Positions 15,367 through 24,252 are shown, counted from the stretch's first letter. The stretch is DNA of 58,952 nucleotides from Caldifarciminota bacterium SM23_42 (GCA_001303785.1 LJUJ01000021.1:1-58952); one strand, 5' to 3'. The notes: a model not told the origin generated them from the letters alone. Translations and numbers: made by a program.

Positions 15367-17406
15367 ATGCGCAAGACCACAGAGCTGAAGCGAGCTGAGC
15401 AAATACTCAAAGAAGAAACCGGGCGTATCAGGCAAAAACGATGCATTGACCGATATGTCGTTTCATCAATCGCGGTGGCTTGGGCAGTGTTTCAACTCGC
15501 CTTGCCGCGTTTCATTATTCTCGATAGCGTGACCATACGGGCAATCCATCTGGCATTTGCCGTTGCTTTGGTGTTCTTGACCATACCTATGTTCAAACGT
15601 AGATGCGGGATAAAGGCATTGAGTGCCAGGAAATACATACCCGCGATTGACTTCATCTTTGCCGCGGTCGGCTGTCTTTTTGTTCTGTATATTGTCATCG
15701 ATTGGACCGGAATATCAATGCGCGCCGGGGTTCCGAACACAAGAGACATAATCATAGGTATTTGTTTGATCCTTATTGTGCTTGAATCTTCACGTCGCGT
15801 CATAGGTTTGCCGCTTGTGATAATCGCTATCCTTTTTACACTCTATGCTTTTTTCGGTCCGTATATGCCGGCGATTTTTGCACTGCGCGGTGTTTCTCTA
15901 GCCAAATATCTGAGTCAGGTAGCATTGTCAACCGAAGGTATATACGGAATCCCATTAGATGTGTCAGCCAATACTGTTTATTTGTTTGTGCTCCTGGGTG
16001 CAATGCTCGAACGTGCCGGAGCAGTCAATTTCTTCAATGATCTTGCAATATCACTACTGGGTCGATACAAGGGTGGTCCTGCAAAGGCTGCAGTTGTGGC
16101 GAGCGGACTTACTGGTTTGGTCTCCGGTTCGAGCATTGCGAATGTTGTCACTACCGGTACATTCACGATCCCGTTGATGAAGAAAGTCGGGTACCCAGGT
16201 AAAATTGCTGCGGCAACCGAGGTCGCGGCGAGCACTAATGGACAGCTCATGCCGCCGATCATGGGTGCTGCGGCTTTTATTATTGCCGAATATTTGAGCG
16301 TCCCGTATCTTGAAGTAGTAAAAGCTGCTGCGATCCCGGCATTCGTTTCTTATTTTGCCCTGTTCTACATTACTCATCTCGAGGCTTCGAAGTTGGGCAT
16401 GCGCGGACTGCCAAGATCAGATATTCCACGCTTCGGTGCAGTCATGAAGAACGGATTTTACTACCTTATTCCTCTTTTCCTGCTGCTCTATGAGCTGATG
16501 GTCGTACGACACACACCAAAGCTCGCGGCTTTCAATGCGATAATGGTTCTCATGTTGATCATCGTAGTTCGGGAAGTACACAAAGCCTTGGGTGCAGAAA
16601 GTGGTATCGTAAAATCGCTGATAAGAGCAGGCAAGACCATTGGCAATGGTTTTATTGCTGGTTCGCGTAATATGCTGACTGTCGCCCTGGCTACTGCCTG
16701 TGCCGGTATCGTTGTAGGAATTGTAACAATGGGTATCGGCAGCATGATCGTCCAGATTGTGGAAATACTCTCCGCCGGTAATATTTTTTTATTATTGTTG
16801 ATCACGGCGACCGCGAGCCTGATAATCGGTATGGGCCTGCCAACAACGGCGACCTATATTGTCATGGCATCAATTACCGTTCCGATAATCATCAGGTTAA
16901 GTGCGCGTGGCGTGGTTGATTTCGTTCCGGCCATGGCGGCGCATCTGTTCTGCTTTTATTTTGGTATACTTGCCGACGATACACCGCCGGTTGGTTTGGC
17001 AGCGTATAGCGCGGCGGCCATCGCCAAGTCGGACCCAATCCCGACAGGCATTAAGGGCTTCACTTATGATTTGAGGACGGCGGTGATTCCTTTTATGTTT
17101 GTCTTAAATGCGGAGCTCATTCTCTTCGGTGTGCATAACCTCGCACAGGCACTACTCATCTTCGCCATGGCGGCATTCGGTGCATTTGCCTTTGCAAACG
17201 CCGTTCAGGGGTGGTTTGTATTGAAGAACAAGATCTACGAGATACCGTTATTCTTGATCGCATCGGTCATATTCTTTTATCCGGCGTTGGTCACGAATTT
17301 ATTGAATTTAAGCTACGAAGTGAGATATTATATGTACGGTGCAGGATTCTTAATTTATGGTTCTGTATACTTGATGCAGAGGTTCAGACAAAGAAGTCGC
17401 GAATAG
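15367..17406 (+). CDS. TRAP transporter fused (DctQM-type) permease
   Basis: 679 aa, nearly all transmembrane (about 16-18 helices). The N-terminal helices correspond to the small Q-type subunit. The large M-type part shows the characteristic GLTGLVSGSSIANVVTTGTFTIPLMKKVGYP, AAATEVAASTNGQLMPPIMGAAAF and later MGLPTTATYIVMASI. Adjacent small and large domains in one chain are the usual partner of TAXI binding proteins. It performs secondary, ion-driven uptake at the cytoplasmic membrane. No clear ribosome binding site precedes the ATG. A hairpin with a T-run lies 20 nt upstream. Confidence 0.92.
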   Translation: MRKTTELKRAEQILKEETGRIRQKRCIDRYVVSSIAVAWAVFQLALPRFIILDSVTIRAIHLAFAVALVFLTIPMFKRRCGIKALSARKYIPAIDFIFAAVGCLFVLYIVIDWTGISMRAGVPNTRDIIIGICLILIVLESSRRVIGLPLVIIAILFTLYAFFGPYMPAIFALRGVSLAKYLSQVALSTEGIYGIPLDVSANTVYLFVLLGAMLERAGAVNFFNDLAISLLGRYKGGPAKAAVVASGLTGLVSGSSIANVVTTGTFTIPLMKKVGYPGKIAAATEVAASTNGQLMPPIMGAAAFIIAEYLSVPYLEVVKAAAIPAFVSYFALFYITHLEASKLGMRGLPRSDIPRFGAVMKNGFYYLIPLFLLLYELMVVRHTPKLAAFNAIMVLMLIIVVREVHKALGAESGIVKSLIRAGKTIGNGFIAGSRNMLTVALATACAGIVVGIVTMGIGSMIVQIVEILSAGNIFLLLLITATASLIIGMGLPTTATYIVMASITVPIIIRLSARGVVDFVPAMAAHLFCFYFGILADDTPPVGLAAYSAAAIAKSDPIPTGIKGFTYDLRTAVIPFMFVLNAELILFGVHNLAQALLIFAMAAFGAFAFANAVQGWFVLKNKIYEIPLFLIASVIFFYPALVTNLLNLSYEVRYYMYGAGFLIYGSVYLMQRFRQRSRE

Positions 17407-17446
17407 TTGTGATTTTGTGCCTGGAGGTACGTACGAAGGAGACAAA

Positions 17447-17935
17447 ATGGCTGAAAGATTAACGGTCGGTGATAAGGCACCTGAGTTCTGTTTGCCAGAT
17501 GCCAAGAATAATAAAGTCTGCCTTAAGGATTTTAAAGGTAAATGGATTGTCCTATATTTCTATCCAAAGGACAATACCACGGGATGTACAAGGGAAGCAG
17601 TTGATTTTTCGGAGCATTTTGGTAAATTCAAAAAAATAGGAGCAGTTGTCATCGGTATCAGCCCGGATTCACCAACTAGTCACACTAATTTCATTCATAA
17701 ACACAATCTAAAAATCATCTTACTGAGTGATGCCGAACATACGGTGCTTAGAGAATACGGGGTATGGCAGAAGAAGAAAATGTACGGTCGGGAATACTAT
17801 GGAGTGGTGCGCACAACGTTTGTTATTGACCCGAAGGGTGAAGTGAAAAAGGTATGGGAAAAGGTCAAAGTCACGGGTCATGTGGATGCTGTTAAGGATT
17901 TCGTGGGAGCTAGTTGTGAGAGAAAGACTGGCTAG
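17447..17935 (+). CDS. BCP/PrxQ-type peroxiredoxin
   Basis: 162 aa, ATG 6 nt after GAAGGAGA. The thioredoxin-fold signature VLYFYPKDNTTGCTREAVDF contains the peroxidatic Cys in the TxxC loop. The resolving Cys that many BCPs carry five residues later is Val here, so the enzyme should work as a 1-Cys type or use Cys in FCLPDAKNNKVC as partner. It reduces peroxides in the cytoplasm. The start codon further upstream was rejected because this ATG has the better binding site and the family N terminus (MAERLTVGDKAPEF). Confidence 0.92.
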   Translation: MAERLTVGDKAPEFCLPDAKNNKVCLKDFKGKWIVLYFYPKDNTTGCTREAVDFSEHFGKFKKIGAVVIGISPDSPTSHTNFIHKHNLKIILLSDAEHTVLREYGVWQKKKMYGREYYGVVRTTFVIDPKGEVKKVWEKVKVTGHVDAVKDFVGASCERKTG

Positions 17936-17956
17936 CTTCAAATTGGAGGATAGATT

Positions 17957-18748
17957 ATGTTAGAAGTGATTGAGAAGTCATGGAATGAATTCTGGGCATA
18001 TTACTGGCGTGTTGATGACCGCCACAACATTCCGGGTATTTCTGAATGGGATCGCAAGCTTGTTAGTTTCATCGAGCATGTGTGTAGGCTGAAACCACCG
18101 GCGCGTATTCTTGATCTAGCGTGTGGGGGAGGTGATCAGGCTAAGATTTTTGCTCAGAAAGGTTATGATGTATTGGGGATAGACATCGCGCCTCCGCTCA
18201 TCAGATATGCTCAGCAACAGTTCTCCACGGAAAAACTGAAAGGATCATTTATTGTTGGTGATATGCGCGAGATTGACTACAATGCTGAATTCGATGCATG
18301 TGTGATACTGAGTGGGTCTTTTGGATTCTTCGGTGACATTGAGGACCAGAAGCTGTTGTGTTCAATACAGAAGTCACTCAAGAAGGGCGGCAAGGTTTTC
18401 GTGATGTTCATTTCGGCGAATAAACCAATTAGGCATGAAAGAACATGGCGAGAGATGAAAGACGGCTGGGAATTGGGTGAGGGGTGGTTTGACGCGGAAA
18501 CATCAGTTCGTTGCGGAAGGGCTATTATTATTCGAAAGGATGGTACAGTCATTGTCCCCAAGGAAGAGCCTGGATATCATGCAAATGAGCGAATACGATG
18601 TTATACGATACCAGAAATGCTAGCGATGCTTTCCAAGGCTGGCCTTAAATACGTGGCAAGCTATTCGGCAAGGCATCTTGATGTGCCTCCGACACCAATA
18701 CCGAAGGATGCGATTCATAACATCGTGGTTGGTGAACGTAAGATTTAA
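17957..18748 (+). CDS. Class I SAM-dependent methyltransferase
   Basis: 263 aa from the ATG after TTGGAGGA. Motif I is ILDLACGGGDQAKIFAQKGYDVLGIDIAPPLI; the post-I acidic residue and GDMREIDYNAEFDACVILSGSFGFF follow. The C-terminal half (TIPEMLAMLSKAGLKYV, then HNIVVGER) resembles that of the protein encoded at 20027, suggesting paralogues. Substrate unknown. It sits between the peroxiredoxin and a flavin-binding PNPOx gene on the same strand with short gaps. Confidence 0.8.
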   Translation: MLEVIEKSWNEFWAYYWRVDDRHNIPGISEWDRKLVSFIEHVCRLKPPARILDLACGGGDQAKIFAQKGYDVLGIDIAPPLIRYAQQQFSTEKLKGSFIVGDMREIDYNAEFDACVILSGSFGFFGDIEDQKLLCSIQKSLKKGGKVFVMFISANKPIRHERTWREMKDGWELGEGWFDAETSVRCGRAIIIRKDGTVIVPKEEPGYHANERIRCYTIPEMLAMLSKAGLKYVASYSARHLDVPPTPIPKDAIHNIVVGERKI

Positions 18749-18773
18749 TAGATGAGGGAAAAGGAGGAGTTTC

Positions 18774-19208
18774 ATGAGTAATGCCATAGAGGAATTGAAA
18801 AAGGAAGTTTGGGGTCTTTTTAGAGACACACAACCCGTATTCCTTGCCACTCTTGATGGTAGCAAACCAAGAGTCAGGCCTGTAACGCTTATTCATTTCG
18901 ATATGAAACTATGGGTGTCCACAGGTGCAAATAATGCTAAGATAAAACAGATCAAGACGAACGGTAATGTTGAATTTTGTCTGTTATTGGAGAAGGGTGA
19001 AAATAAGGGCTATGTCAGAGGCACCGGCGTTGCTGATATTGTAGAAGATATGGAGACGAAGAAATTATTGTCCGAGAACATTCCATTTTTCACGGAATAT
19101 TGGAAAGATTTCACTGATCCCGAATTCGCCTTGTTGCAGGTTCACGTGCAAGATATCGAATACTTGCGGCCCGGAGTTTTCGACGTTCAGAGATTCCCTG
19201 TCCGATAG
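18774..19208 (+). CDS. Pyridoxamine 5'-phosphate oxidase-like flavin protein
   Basis: 144 aa; AAGGAGGAG precedes the ATG. The split-barrel pattern TQPVFLATLDGSKPRVRPVTLIHFDMKLWVSTGANNAKIKQIKTN is typical of PNPOx-family proteins that bind FMN or F420. The rest (FCLLLEKGENKGYVRGTGVADIV) continues the barrel. Reactions in this family vary, so the substrate is unclear. The next gene starts 3 nt downstream. Confidence 0.8.
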   Translation: MSNAIEELKKEVWGLFRDTQPVFLATLDGSKPRVRPVTLIHFDMKLWVSTGANNAKIKQIKTNGNVEFCLLLEKGENKGYVRGTGVADIVEDMETKKLLSENIPFFTEYWKDFTDPEFALLQVHVQDIEYLRPGVFDVQRFPVR

Positions 19209-19211
19209 CAC

Positions 19212-19991
19212 ATGAAGACGGTGCGTTTGTTCCACTGGAATGCTACTGAAGCGAAAAAGAGATTGAAGAAACTGAGGGCTTCTGGTTACGATGTCGTGTA
19301 TGAAACAATGAGCCCAGCTGTCTTGCGCGCCGTTAAGAAAAAACCACCAGCTGCGATATTGATAGACCTTGGTCGTCTTCCATCTCAGGGGCGTGATATC
19401 GGCATTTACGTCAGACATTACAAGGTGACGCGAAACGTGCCGATTGTATTCGTTGGTGGTAAACCGGGAAAAATAATTGAAGTCAAACGGCATCTACCAG
19501 ACGCGGTCTATACCGACTGGGCTGATATAAAGGAAGCACTCCGGGAGGCTATTGCGTGTCCTCCCAGAAAACCCCTTGCAACAAAATCTACATTGGCCGG
19601 GTATTCTTGTGCTCCGTTGGTGAAAAAACTGGGCATAAAACCGAACTCAGTGATTACCCTTGTCAATGCTCCAAGAAATTTCGGTAAGACATTGAAGGAC
19701 ATGCCCGAAGGTGTGATTCTGCAGAAACGCTTGAGCAAAAAAAATAATCTGATAATTTGGTTTGTAAAATCACAAAAAATATTGAAAAGTAGCATTAGGA
19801 GAATGATTACGCTTGTTGGCAAAGGTGGTTTGTGGATTGTCTGGCCAAAGAAGAGTTCTGGGATGGCTTCTGATCTAACACAACGAAGCGTACGCGAGGT
19901 CGGACTTGCGGCGGGTCTCGTGGACTACAAAATATGCGCTATCGACCAGACCTGGTCTGGGCTGAAGTTTGCGCACCGCAAAGGAAAGTAG
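19212..19991 (+). CDS. Receiver-like domain fused to DUF3052
   Basis: 259 aa, starting 3 nt after the PNPOx stop without its own binding site, so translational coupling is likely. Residues 1-105 look like a CheY-type receiver with a possible phospho-acceptor Asp in AAILIDLGRLPSQGRDIG and a strand VPIVFVGG, but the acidic pocket near the N terminus is absent. Residues about 135-259 match DUF3052 (LGIKPNSVITLVNAP..., LIIWFVKS, WIVWPKKSSGMASDLT, VREVGLAAGLVDYKICAIDQTWSGLKF). Both parts are uncharacterised biochemically. A phosphorylation role is a guess. Confidence 0.7.
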   Translation: MKTVRLFHWNATEAKKRLKKLRASGYDVVYETMSPAVLRAVKKKPPAAILIDLGRLPSQGRDIGIYVRHYKVTRNVPIVFVGGKPGKIIEVKRHLPDAVYTDWADIKEALREAIACPPRKPLATKSTLAGYSCAPLVKKLGIKPNSVITLVNAPRNFGKTLKDMPEGVILQKRLSKKNNLIIWFVKSQKILKSSIRRMITLVGKGGLWIVWPKKSSGMASDLTQRSVREVGLAAGLVDYKICAIDQTWSGLKFAHRKGK

Positions 19992-20026
19992 CGAACCCAG
20001 GGCATAGATTACTACGGGGAGGTTGC

Positions 20027-20809
20027 ATGAAACATTGGACAGAGAAGTTCTTCGTGAAAAATCCTGAGTTATGGTTACATTTCTTGGATCGAGGGTGGAA
20101 GAGAAACAAATTCACGGTCAGCGCGATAACGAAAATTCTAAAGAAGCATGGTATTACAAAGGGACGATTTCTGGAGGTCGCGTGTGGCAATGGACGGATA
20201 TGTATCCCCATGGCGAAAAAAGGATTTAGGGTGACCGGTATCGATATCAGTACTCAATACATCGATGATGCTAAGAGAAGAGCTATCAAGAATCATGTCA
20301 AAGCAGATTTCATATGCGGTGATATGAGAAGGCTTAGCCAGATAACACGCGGTAAGTATGACGTAGTCTTGAGTGTTTGGACATCCATCGGCTACTACGA
20401 TAAGAGAACGGACGAGAAGTTGTTCAGGAGCGTGGCCGGATTGATGAAGAAGAAAGGTCTGTTCTTGGTTTTGAACACGATGTCGCAGGAATACTTGGTG
20501 GGTCACTACTGTACCAGCCTATACAATGAGACTGATCGGTTTGTGGTGCTTCATAAGGGCAATAGATTTGACCGTTTCCATTCAAAAAACAAAGAAACAT
20601 GGGTCTTCTACGAAAAGGACGGCAAGAATCTGACGTATGTGGATGAGTTTGAAATGAGATTACGAATATATTCCCTAGCCGAAATAGTCGAAATGGCAGA
20701 GAGGGCTGGTTTGGAATACGTGCAATCTTATGATAACGTACGGACGCTGACGCCCGCGAGACCAGATAGCGTGATAAATATCGTGTTCAAAAAAAATAGG
20801 ACAACATAA
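20027..20809 (+). CDS. Class I SAM-dependent methyltransferase
   Basis: 260 aa. The ATG at 20027 lies 5-6 nt after GGGGAGG; longer upstream readings lack such a site. Motif I FLEVACGNGRICIPMAKKGFRVTGIDIS, then ADFICGDMRRL and YDVVLSVWTSIGYY, are standard. The C-terminal SLAEIVEMAERAGLEYVQSY and VINIVFKK segments parallel those of the protein encoded at 17957. Substrate unknown. Confidence 0.8.
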   Translation: MKHWTEKFFVKNPELWLHFLDRGWKRNKFTVSAITKILKKHGITKGRFLEVACGNGRICIPMAKKGFRVTGIDISTQYIDDAKRRAIKNHVKADFICGDMRRLSQITRGKYDVVLSVWTSIGYYDKRTDEKLFRSVAGLMKKKGLFLVLNTMSQEYLVGHYCTSLYNETDRFVVLHKGNRFDRFHSKNKETWVFYEKDGKNLTYVDEFEMRLRIYSLAEIVEMAERAGLEYVQSYDNVRTLTPARPDSVINIVFKKNRTT

Positions 20810-20832
20810 AGCATTGATCGGGAGGAAGTAAT

Positions 20833-21771
20833 ATGAATAGCAGGAAGATGCCATCGCATCATGGGTTCAAGGAAAGAAAGAGTGCAGAATACCCAAATGA
20901 TACTCTGAGATTGCTCATGGAACGCGCAAGTTGCCGTAATTTTTCTGACAAGAAGATTCCTGAAGATGTTTTGAATCATGTACTCGATGCAGGAACTCAT
21001 GCCGCGACTGGAGGTAACCTGCAGCCATATTCGATCATAAAAATTGAGTCCTTGGCGATGCGAAAGAAACTGGCAGAGATGTGTTTTCAACACTTCATTG
21101 CCGAGGCACCAGTGAATCTCGTTTTTTGCATTGACTGGCACCGCCTCCGAAGATGGGCGAATATGGAGGTCGCACCTTTCAGCGCCACAAGCAGCTTCCG
21201 TCACTTCTGGATATCGTTTCAGGATACGATCATCTGTGCCCAGAATATCTGCACGGCGGCTGATTCGCTCGGCTTGGGGTCGGTGTATATTGGTACTGTC
21301 ATGGAGTACTTTAGAGAAATCAGGGATATGCTAAAACTGCCCAAGGGTGTGTTCCCGGTTGTCTTGCTCTGTATAGGTTACCCGAAGAGTCAACTCATGG
21401 TCAGGAGAAAATTGGGGATAGATGTGATAGTTCATGACGAGAAATACCATGAGATTGATGACAAAAAGCTAAAAGATGCCTTCGACGAGAAATACCATCA
21501 CGCGAAGATTGAAGTAACCGAAGATCGGATGAAAAGAATGGCTGAAGCTTGCACAAAGGTACACGGTAGTGACTTCGCGGAAAAATGCATTACTCATATC
21601 AAGGAAATGGGTTACATCAACGTTGCGCAACGCTATTTTGGTCTTCATTATGAGGCCGACCTAATGCCGGAGGGTAATGAGGTCTTTTTAGCTATCACGA
21701 AGGAGTTAGGCTTTAGTTGGTTTGAGAAGTACCAAACAGCACAAGAATCATGGAGGAAGGAGGAAAAATGA
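20833..21771 (+). CDS. Nitroreductase-family flavoprotein with long C-terminal extension
   Basis: 312 aa, ATG after GGGAGGAAG. The N-terminal 200 residues show the nitroreductase/FMN pattern: LLMERASCRNFSDKKIPEDVLNHVLDAGTHAATGGNLQPYS, and later AADSLGLGSVYIGTV and FPVVLLCIGYP. Typical family members have about 170-220 residues. Here an additional 110 residues (HHAKIEVTEDRMKRMAEAC..., ending FEKYQTAQESW) form a helical tail without a recognised domain. It is first of a tightly coupled trio with the 2TM and flavodoxin genes (overlaps ATGA and GTGA). Confidence 0.85.
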   Translation: MNSRKMPSHHGFKERKSAEYPNDTLRLLMERASCRNFSDKKIPEDVLNHVLDAGTHAATGGNLQPYSIIKIESLAMRKKLAEMCFQHFIAEAPVNLVFCIDWHRLRRWANMEVAPFSATSSFRHFWISFQDTIICAQNICTAADSLGLGSVYIGTVMEYFREIRDMLKLPKGVFPVVLLCIGYPKSQLMVRRKLGIDVIVHDEKYHEIDDKKLKDAFDEKYHHAKIEVTEDRMKRMAEACTKVHGSDFAEKCITHIKEMGYINVAQRYFGLHYEADLMPEGNEVFLAITKELGFSWFEKYQTAQESWRKEEK

Positions 21772-22058
21772 AGGGAAAGCATATGGGCGAGCAGGAAACT
21801 TATGAGCGTGCAAAGAAACGTGTGGAGGAATTAAAATCATTCTACTCACACCTTTTTGTGTACTTGGCAGTGAATGCAGGTTTATTTCTTCTGAATATCA
21901 TCACTTCGCCACGGCATCTGTGGTTTTATTGGCCACTGATAGGTTGGGGAATAGGGCTCAGCATACATGGATTGAGCGTGTTTGGTACACAAAAGTTGCT
22001 GGGCAAAGATTGGGAGGAAAAGAAAATAAGAGAAATGATGGAGAAGGAGAAAAGGTGA
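21768..22058 (+). CDS. 2TM-domain small membrane protein
   Basis: 96 aa. The ATG overlaps the nitroreductase stop by 4 nt and follows AAGGAGG. It has an N-terminal amphipathic helix (YERAKKRVEELKSFYSHLFVYLAVNAG) and two transmembrane helices, separated by LLNIITSPRHLWFYWPLIGWGIGLSIHG. This is the 2TM-domain arrangement often appended to histidine kinases or found alone. It could anchor a complex of its redox neighbours to the membrane, but that is inferred from gene order only. Confidence 0.75.
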   Translation: MKGKHMGEQETYERAKKRVEELKSFYSHLFVYLAVNAGLFLLNIITSPRHLWFYWPLIGWGIGLSIHGLSVFGTQKLLGKDWEEKKIREMMEKEKR

Positions 22059-22531
22059 ACGAGAAAAATACAATCATTGTCTATGAAACCCGGAGCGGTG
22101 TAACCGGCGAATCTGCGAACATAATTGCCAAAGTTCTGCGCGAGAAATACGGGTTCAGCGTTGATGTTGTGAATTTAAAAGAACAATCAAAACCAAAGTT
22201 GTCAGAGTATGAAAACGTTTTCATCGGCAGTGGTATTCGCATGGGGAGATGGTACGGAAAGTCCAAGAAGTTTCTGAAGAACAATTTCGAAGGCAAGAAT
22301 GTTGTGATATTCTTATCGGCGTGCTCAGCCGGTGACCCTAAGGGTCATGATGAGGCTGTGACTAAGTATCTGGATAATGTTTTGGCAAAATATCCACACG
22401 TTAAGCCGGTAGCCATGGGTGCCTTTGGCGGGAGGATGAAGATGTTTGGTAAGGTGCAAACAGATACCTGCGATCCGGATAAAGTAAGAGTGTGGGCAGA
22501 GGAAGTCGGCAAAAAGCTGGTCCGTTCATAA
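22055..22531 (+). CDS. Flavodoxin-domain protein
   Basis: 158 aa from a GTG that overlaps the upstream stop by 4 nt, with GAAGGAG upstream. The N terminus TIIVYETRSGVTGESANIIAKVL is a flavodoxin phosphate loop with the usual Tyr-x-[ST]-x-x-G-x-T style spacing. The VFIGSGIRMGRWYGKSKKFLKNN and NVVIFLSACSAGDPKGHDEA loops follow, as in protoporphyrinogen-oxidase/HemG-like flavodoxins. It is a probable electron carrier for the nitroreductase two genes upstream. Confidence 0.8.
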   Translation: MNEKNTIIVYETRSGVTGESANIIAKVLREKYGFSVDVVNLKEQSKPKLSEYENVFIGSGIRMGRWYGKSKKFLKNNFEGKNVVIFLSACSAGDPKGHDEAVTKYLDNVLAKYPHVKPVAMGAFGGRMKMFGKVQTDTCDPDKVRVWAEEVGKKLVRS

Positions 22532-22714
22532 TGAAATGCCTTCTGGAGTCTGCTGTTTCGACGGTGCGCATGGGAGGGTGAAACGGATCCTACAAAAGGT
22601 GGTAAGAAATGTTCTCCGAAATTGAACAAAAACTAAGTGTGCCAGTATTCTGACTTCAAGCTAACCATTTGTTGGGTTTACCTGCAGCGTGGTAATAAGC
22701 AGGAGAGGTAGAAT

Positions 22715-23221
22715 ATGCCTTTGGATACGAGGATATATACAGTCATTCAGGCAATGCTTTCGCCTGCGGTAATGATTTCTTGCTCTGGGTTACTGCTCTT
22801 GGCCCTGACGCCGAAACTCGGAAGAGTCATTGATCGAATACGACTCTTGAATCACGAGAAGACGAGTATTGCGAGAAAACCATGTCTCGAAGACATTGAC
22901 CAGAACCGCATCGAAAGCATTGAGTTTCAAACTGAGATGCTAGTGTGTCGCGCACAACTGTTGAAACGCTCGAGCGGCGCGACTTTGCTTGCGATTCTTT
23001 TCTTTGTAGTTACTTCGGTGCTCATCGGTATTTCGTTCGTGATGAAGGTTGGTTTCGTGACGTTAACACTGATTACATTTCTGATTGGAATGGTATTTAT
23101 CTTGGGAGGTGTGAGTTTCGCTTACTGGGAAATGCACATTTCACACAATACAATAAAGGAGGAAATAGAGGCATCGAGGTCGATTGTTGATAACCTTCTT
23201 AAAAAAGCCAAGGAAAGGTAG
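22715..23221 (+). CDS. DUF2721-family membrane protein
   Basis: 168 aa. IQAMLSPAVMISCSGLLLLALTPKLGRVIDRIRLLNHEK is the family signature, followed by a polar helix and two more transmembrane helices (ATLLAILFFVVTSVLIGISF; FLIGMVFILGGVSFAYW). The C terminus is a charged helix. Function unknown in the family. AGGAGAGG lies upstream of the ATG. The 180 bp before it show no gene. Confidence 0.85.
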   Translation: MPLDTRIYTVIQAMLSPAVMISCSGLLLLALTPKLGRVIDRIRLLNHEKTSIARKPCLEDIDQNRIESIEFQTEMLVCRAQLLKRSSGATLLAILFFVVTSVLIGISFVMKVGFVTLTLITFLIGMVFILGGVSFAYWEMHISHNTIKEEIEASRSIVDNLLKKAKER

Positions 23222-23255
23222 TTCCTCCCTTTATCGTGCGGTGTATTTGCATAAG

Positions 23256-23444
23256 CTAGCCGCCGAGTATCCTCGCCGGTAGCATTATAATTGCTTTGAA
23301 AACGGCGAGCACACCGCTTACTGCGATGCCTAGAATTCTGAAAGGAAGCAGAACAAGCCAGATAAGTGGATACAGCAAGAGAGCTAGTATGGCCAGTGGC
23401 CAACATAGAATGAAAAGTATCAGCCAGAGCAGAAACTTTATCAA
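23256..23444 (-). CDS. Tiny double-hairpin membrane protein, 62 aa
   Basis: Starts with TTG, supported by AAAGGAGG 6 nt upstream and by a TTGACA-N16-TAAAAT promoter. It is almost entirely hydrophobic: LLWLILFILCWPLAILALLLYPLIW, then LPFRILGIAVSGVLAVFKAIIMLPARIL. It reads as two or three membrane segments with Pro and Arg turns. It faces the neighbouring plus-strand genes. Function unknown. Confidence 0.65.
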   Translation of the reverse strand: MIKFLLWLILFILCWPLAILALLLYPLIWLVLLPFRILGIAVSGVLAVFKAIIMLPARILGG

Positions 23445-23464
23445 GGTATGCCTCCTTTGTATGA

Positions 23465-23492
23465 ATTTTAACTCCTTTTTTCATATTGTCAA
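23465..23492 (-). promoter_or_regulatory. Sigma70-type promoter of the tiny membrane protein gene
   Basis: On the minus strand TTGACA (23492-23487), 16-bp spacer, TAAAAT (23470-23465). The start codon at 23444 is about 14 nt after the predicted transcription start, with AAAGGAGG between. Confidence 0.6.
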
Positions 23493-23528
23493 CATTTTTT
23501 TTCCTGAGGTCACGGTATCAGCTAAGCT

Positions 23529-24119
23529 ATGCGTCCAGTGAAATTCATACTCGCCTCGAAATCCCCACGTAGAAAAGAATTGCTTAAGAGAATCATACCG
23601 GCAGATCAGATTGTCGTTTACGGTAGTAATGTGTCAGAAAAGCGTAGACGAGATGAACCGGTGGATACATTCTGCATGCGAATCGCCGAGGCAAAGGTGG
23701 CACAGGTATGGGGAGCATATCCCGGAGAGCGAGCTGAGATCGCTGCGGTAATAGGTGCTGATACCGTAGTACTGTTTAAGCAAGAGATTATCGGCCAGCC
23801 CGAAGATGGTCAAGACGCAATACGCATTCTCAAAAAGCTAAGTGGTAAAACTCACGAGGTCATTACTGGAGTAGCAGTATTTTTGCAGTCCCCGGCGCGC
23901 TTCAAAGCGTTTGCTGTGAAAAGCAAAGTCTGGATGCGTGAGACGAGTGAAGCCACGATTAAGGATTATGTGGCAACGGGTGAGCCATTGGATAAGGCTG
24001 GAGCCTATGCGATACAGGGCACGGGGCGGAGACTAGTAGCAAGGTATGAAGGTAGTCTGACAAACATAATAGGTCTGCCGATTGAAGAACTCTACGAAAT
24101 CTTGTCCTCGGTTATTTAA
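23529..24119 (+). CDS. maf: Maf-like nucleotide pyrophosphatase
   Basis: 196 aa, normal length. ILASKSPRRKELLKR at the N terminus is the Maf signature with its Ser-Pro-Arg-Arg phosphate loop. VIGADTVVLFKQEIIGQPED contains the conserved Asp, and SGKTHEVITGVAV and KAGAYAIQGTG follow. It hydrolyses non-canonical or specific nucleoside triphosphates in the cytoplasm. No ribosome binding site is obvious. A TATCAG box 7 nt before the ATG has no good -35 partner. Confidence 0.95.
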   Translation: MRPVKFILASKSPRRKELLKRIIPADQIVVYGSNVSEKRRRDEPVDTFCMRIAEAKVAQVWGAYPGERAEIAAVIGADTVVLFKQEIIGQPEDGQDAIRILKKLSGKTHEVITGVAVFLQSPARFKAFAVKSKVWMRETSEATIKDYVATGEPLDKAGAYAIQGTGRRLVARYEGSLTNIIGLPIEELYEILSSVI

Positions 24120-24224
24120 TCAAGGACCACGGGTCACCGTTACTAAGGTTAGCACATCTGTTTTCACGGGGGACAAACCTTGCTGATTCCGGCTAGTGTG
24201 GTATTGGTGGGAATGTATGACGTA

Positions 24225-24252
24225 TTGACCGTGTAGCGAATATTGTTATAAT
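24225..24252 (+). promoter_or_regulatory. Sigma70-type promoter
   Basis: TTGACC (24225-24230), 16-bp spacer, TATAAT (24247-24252). Predicted start about 24259, at the GGAAGGAGG ribosome binding site, so the leader is about 11 nt. Confidence 0.65.

Noticed and set aside
22580-22630. Fifteen-codon frame with GGGAGG upstream, after the flavodoxin gene
   Set aside because: Too short and of no recognisable character; could be chance.
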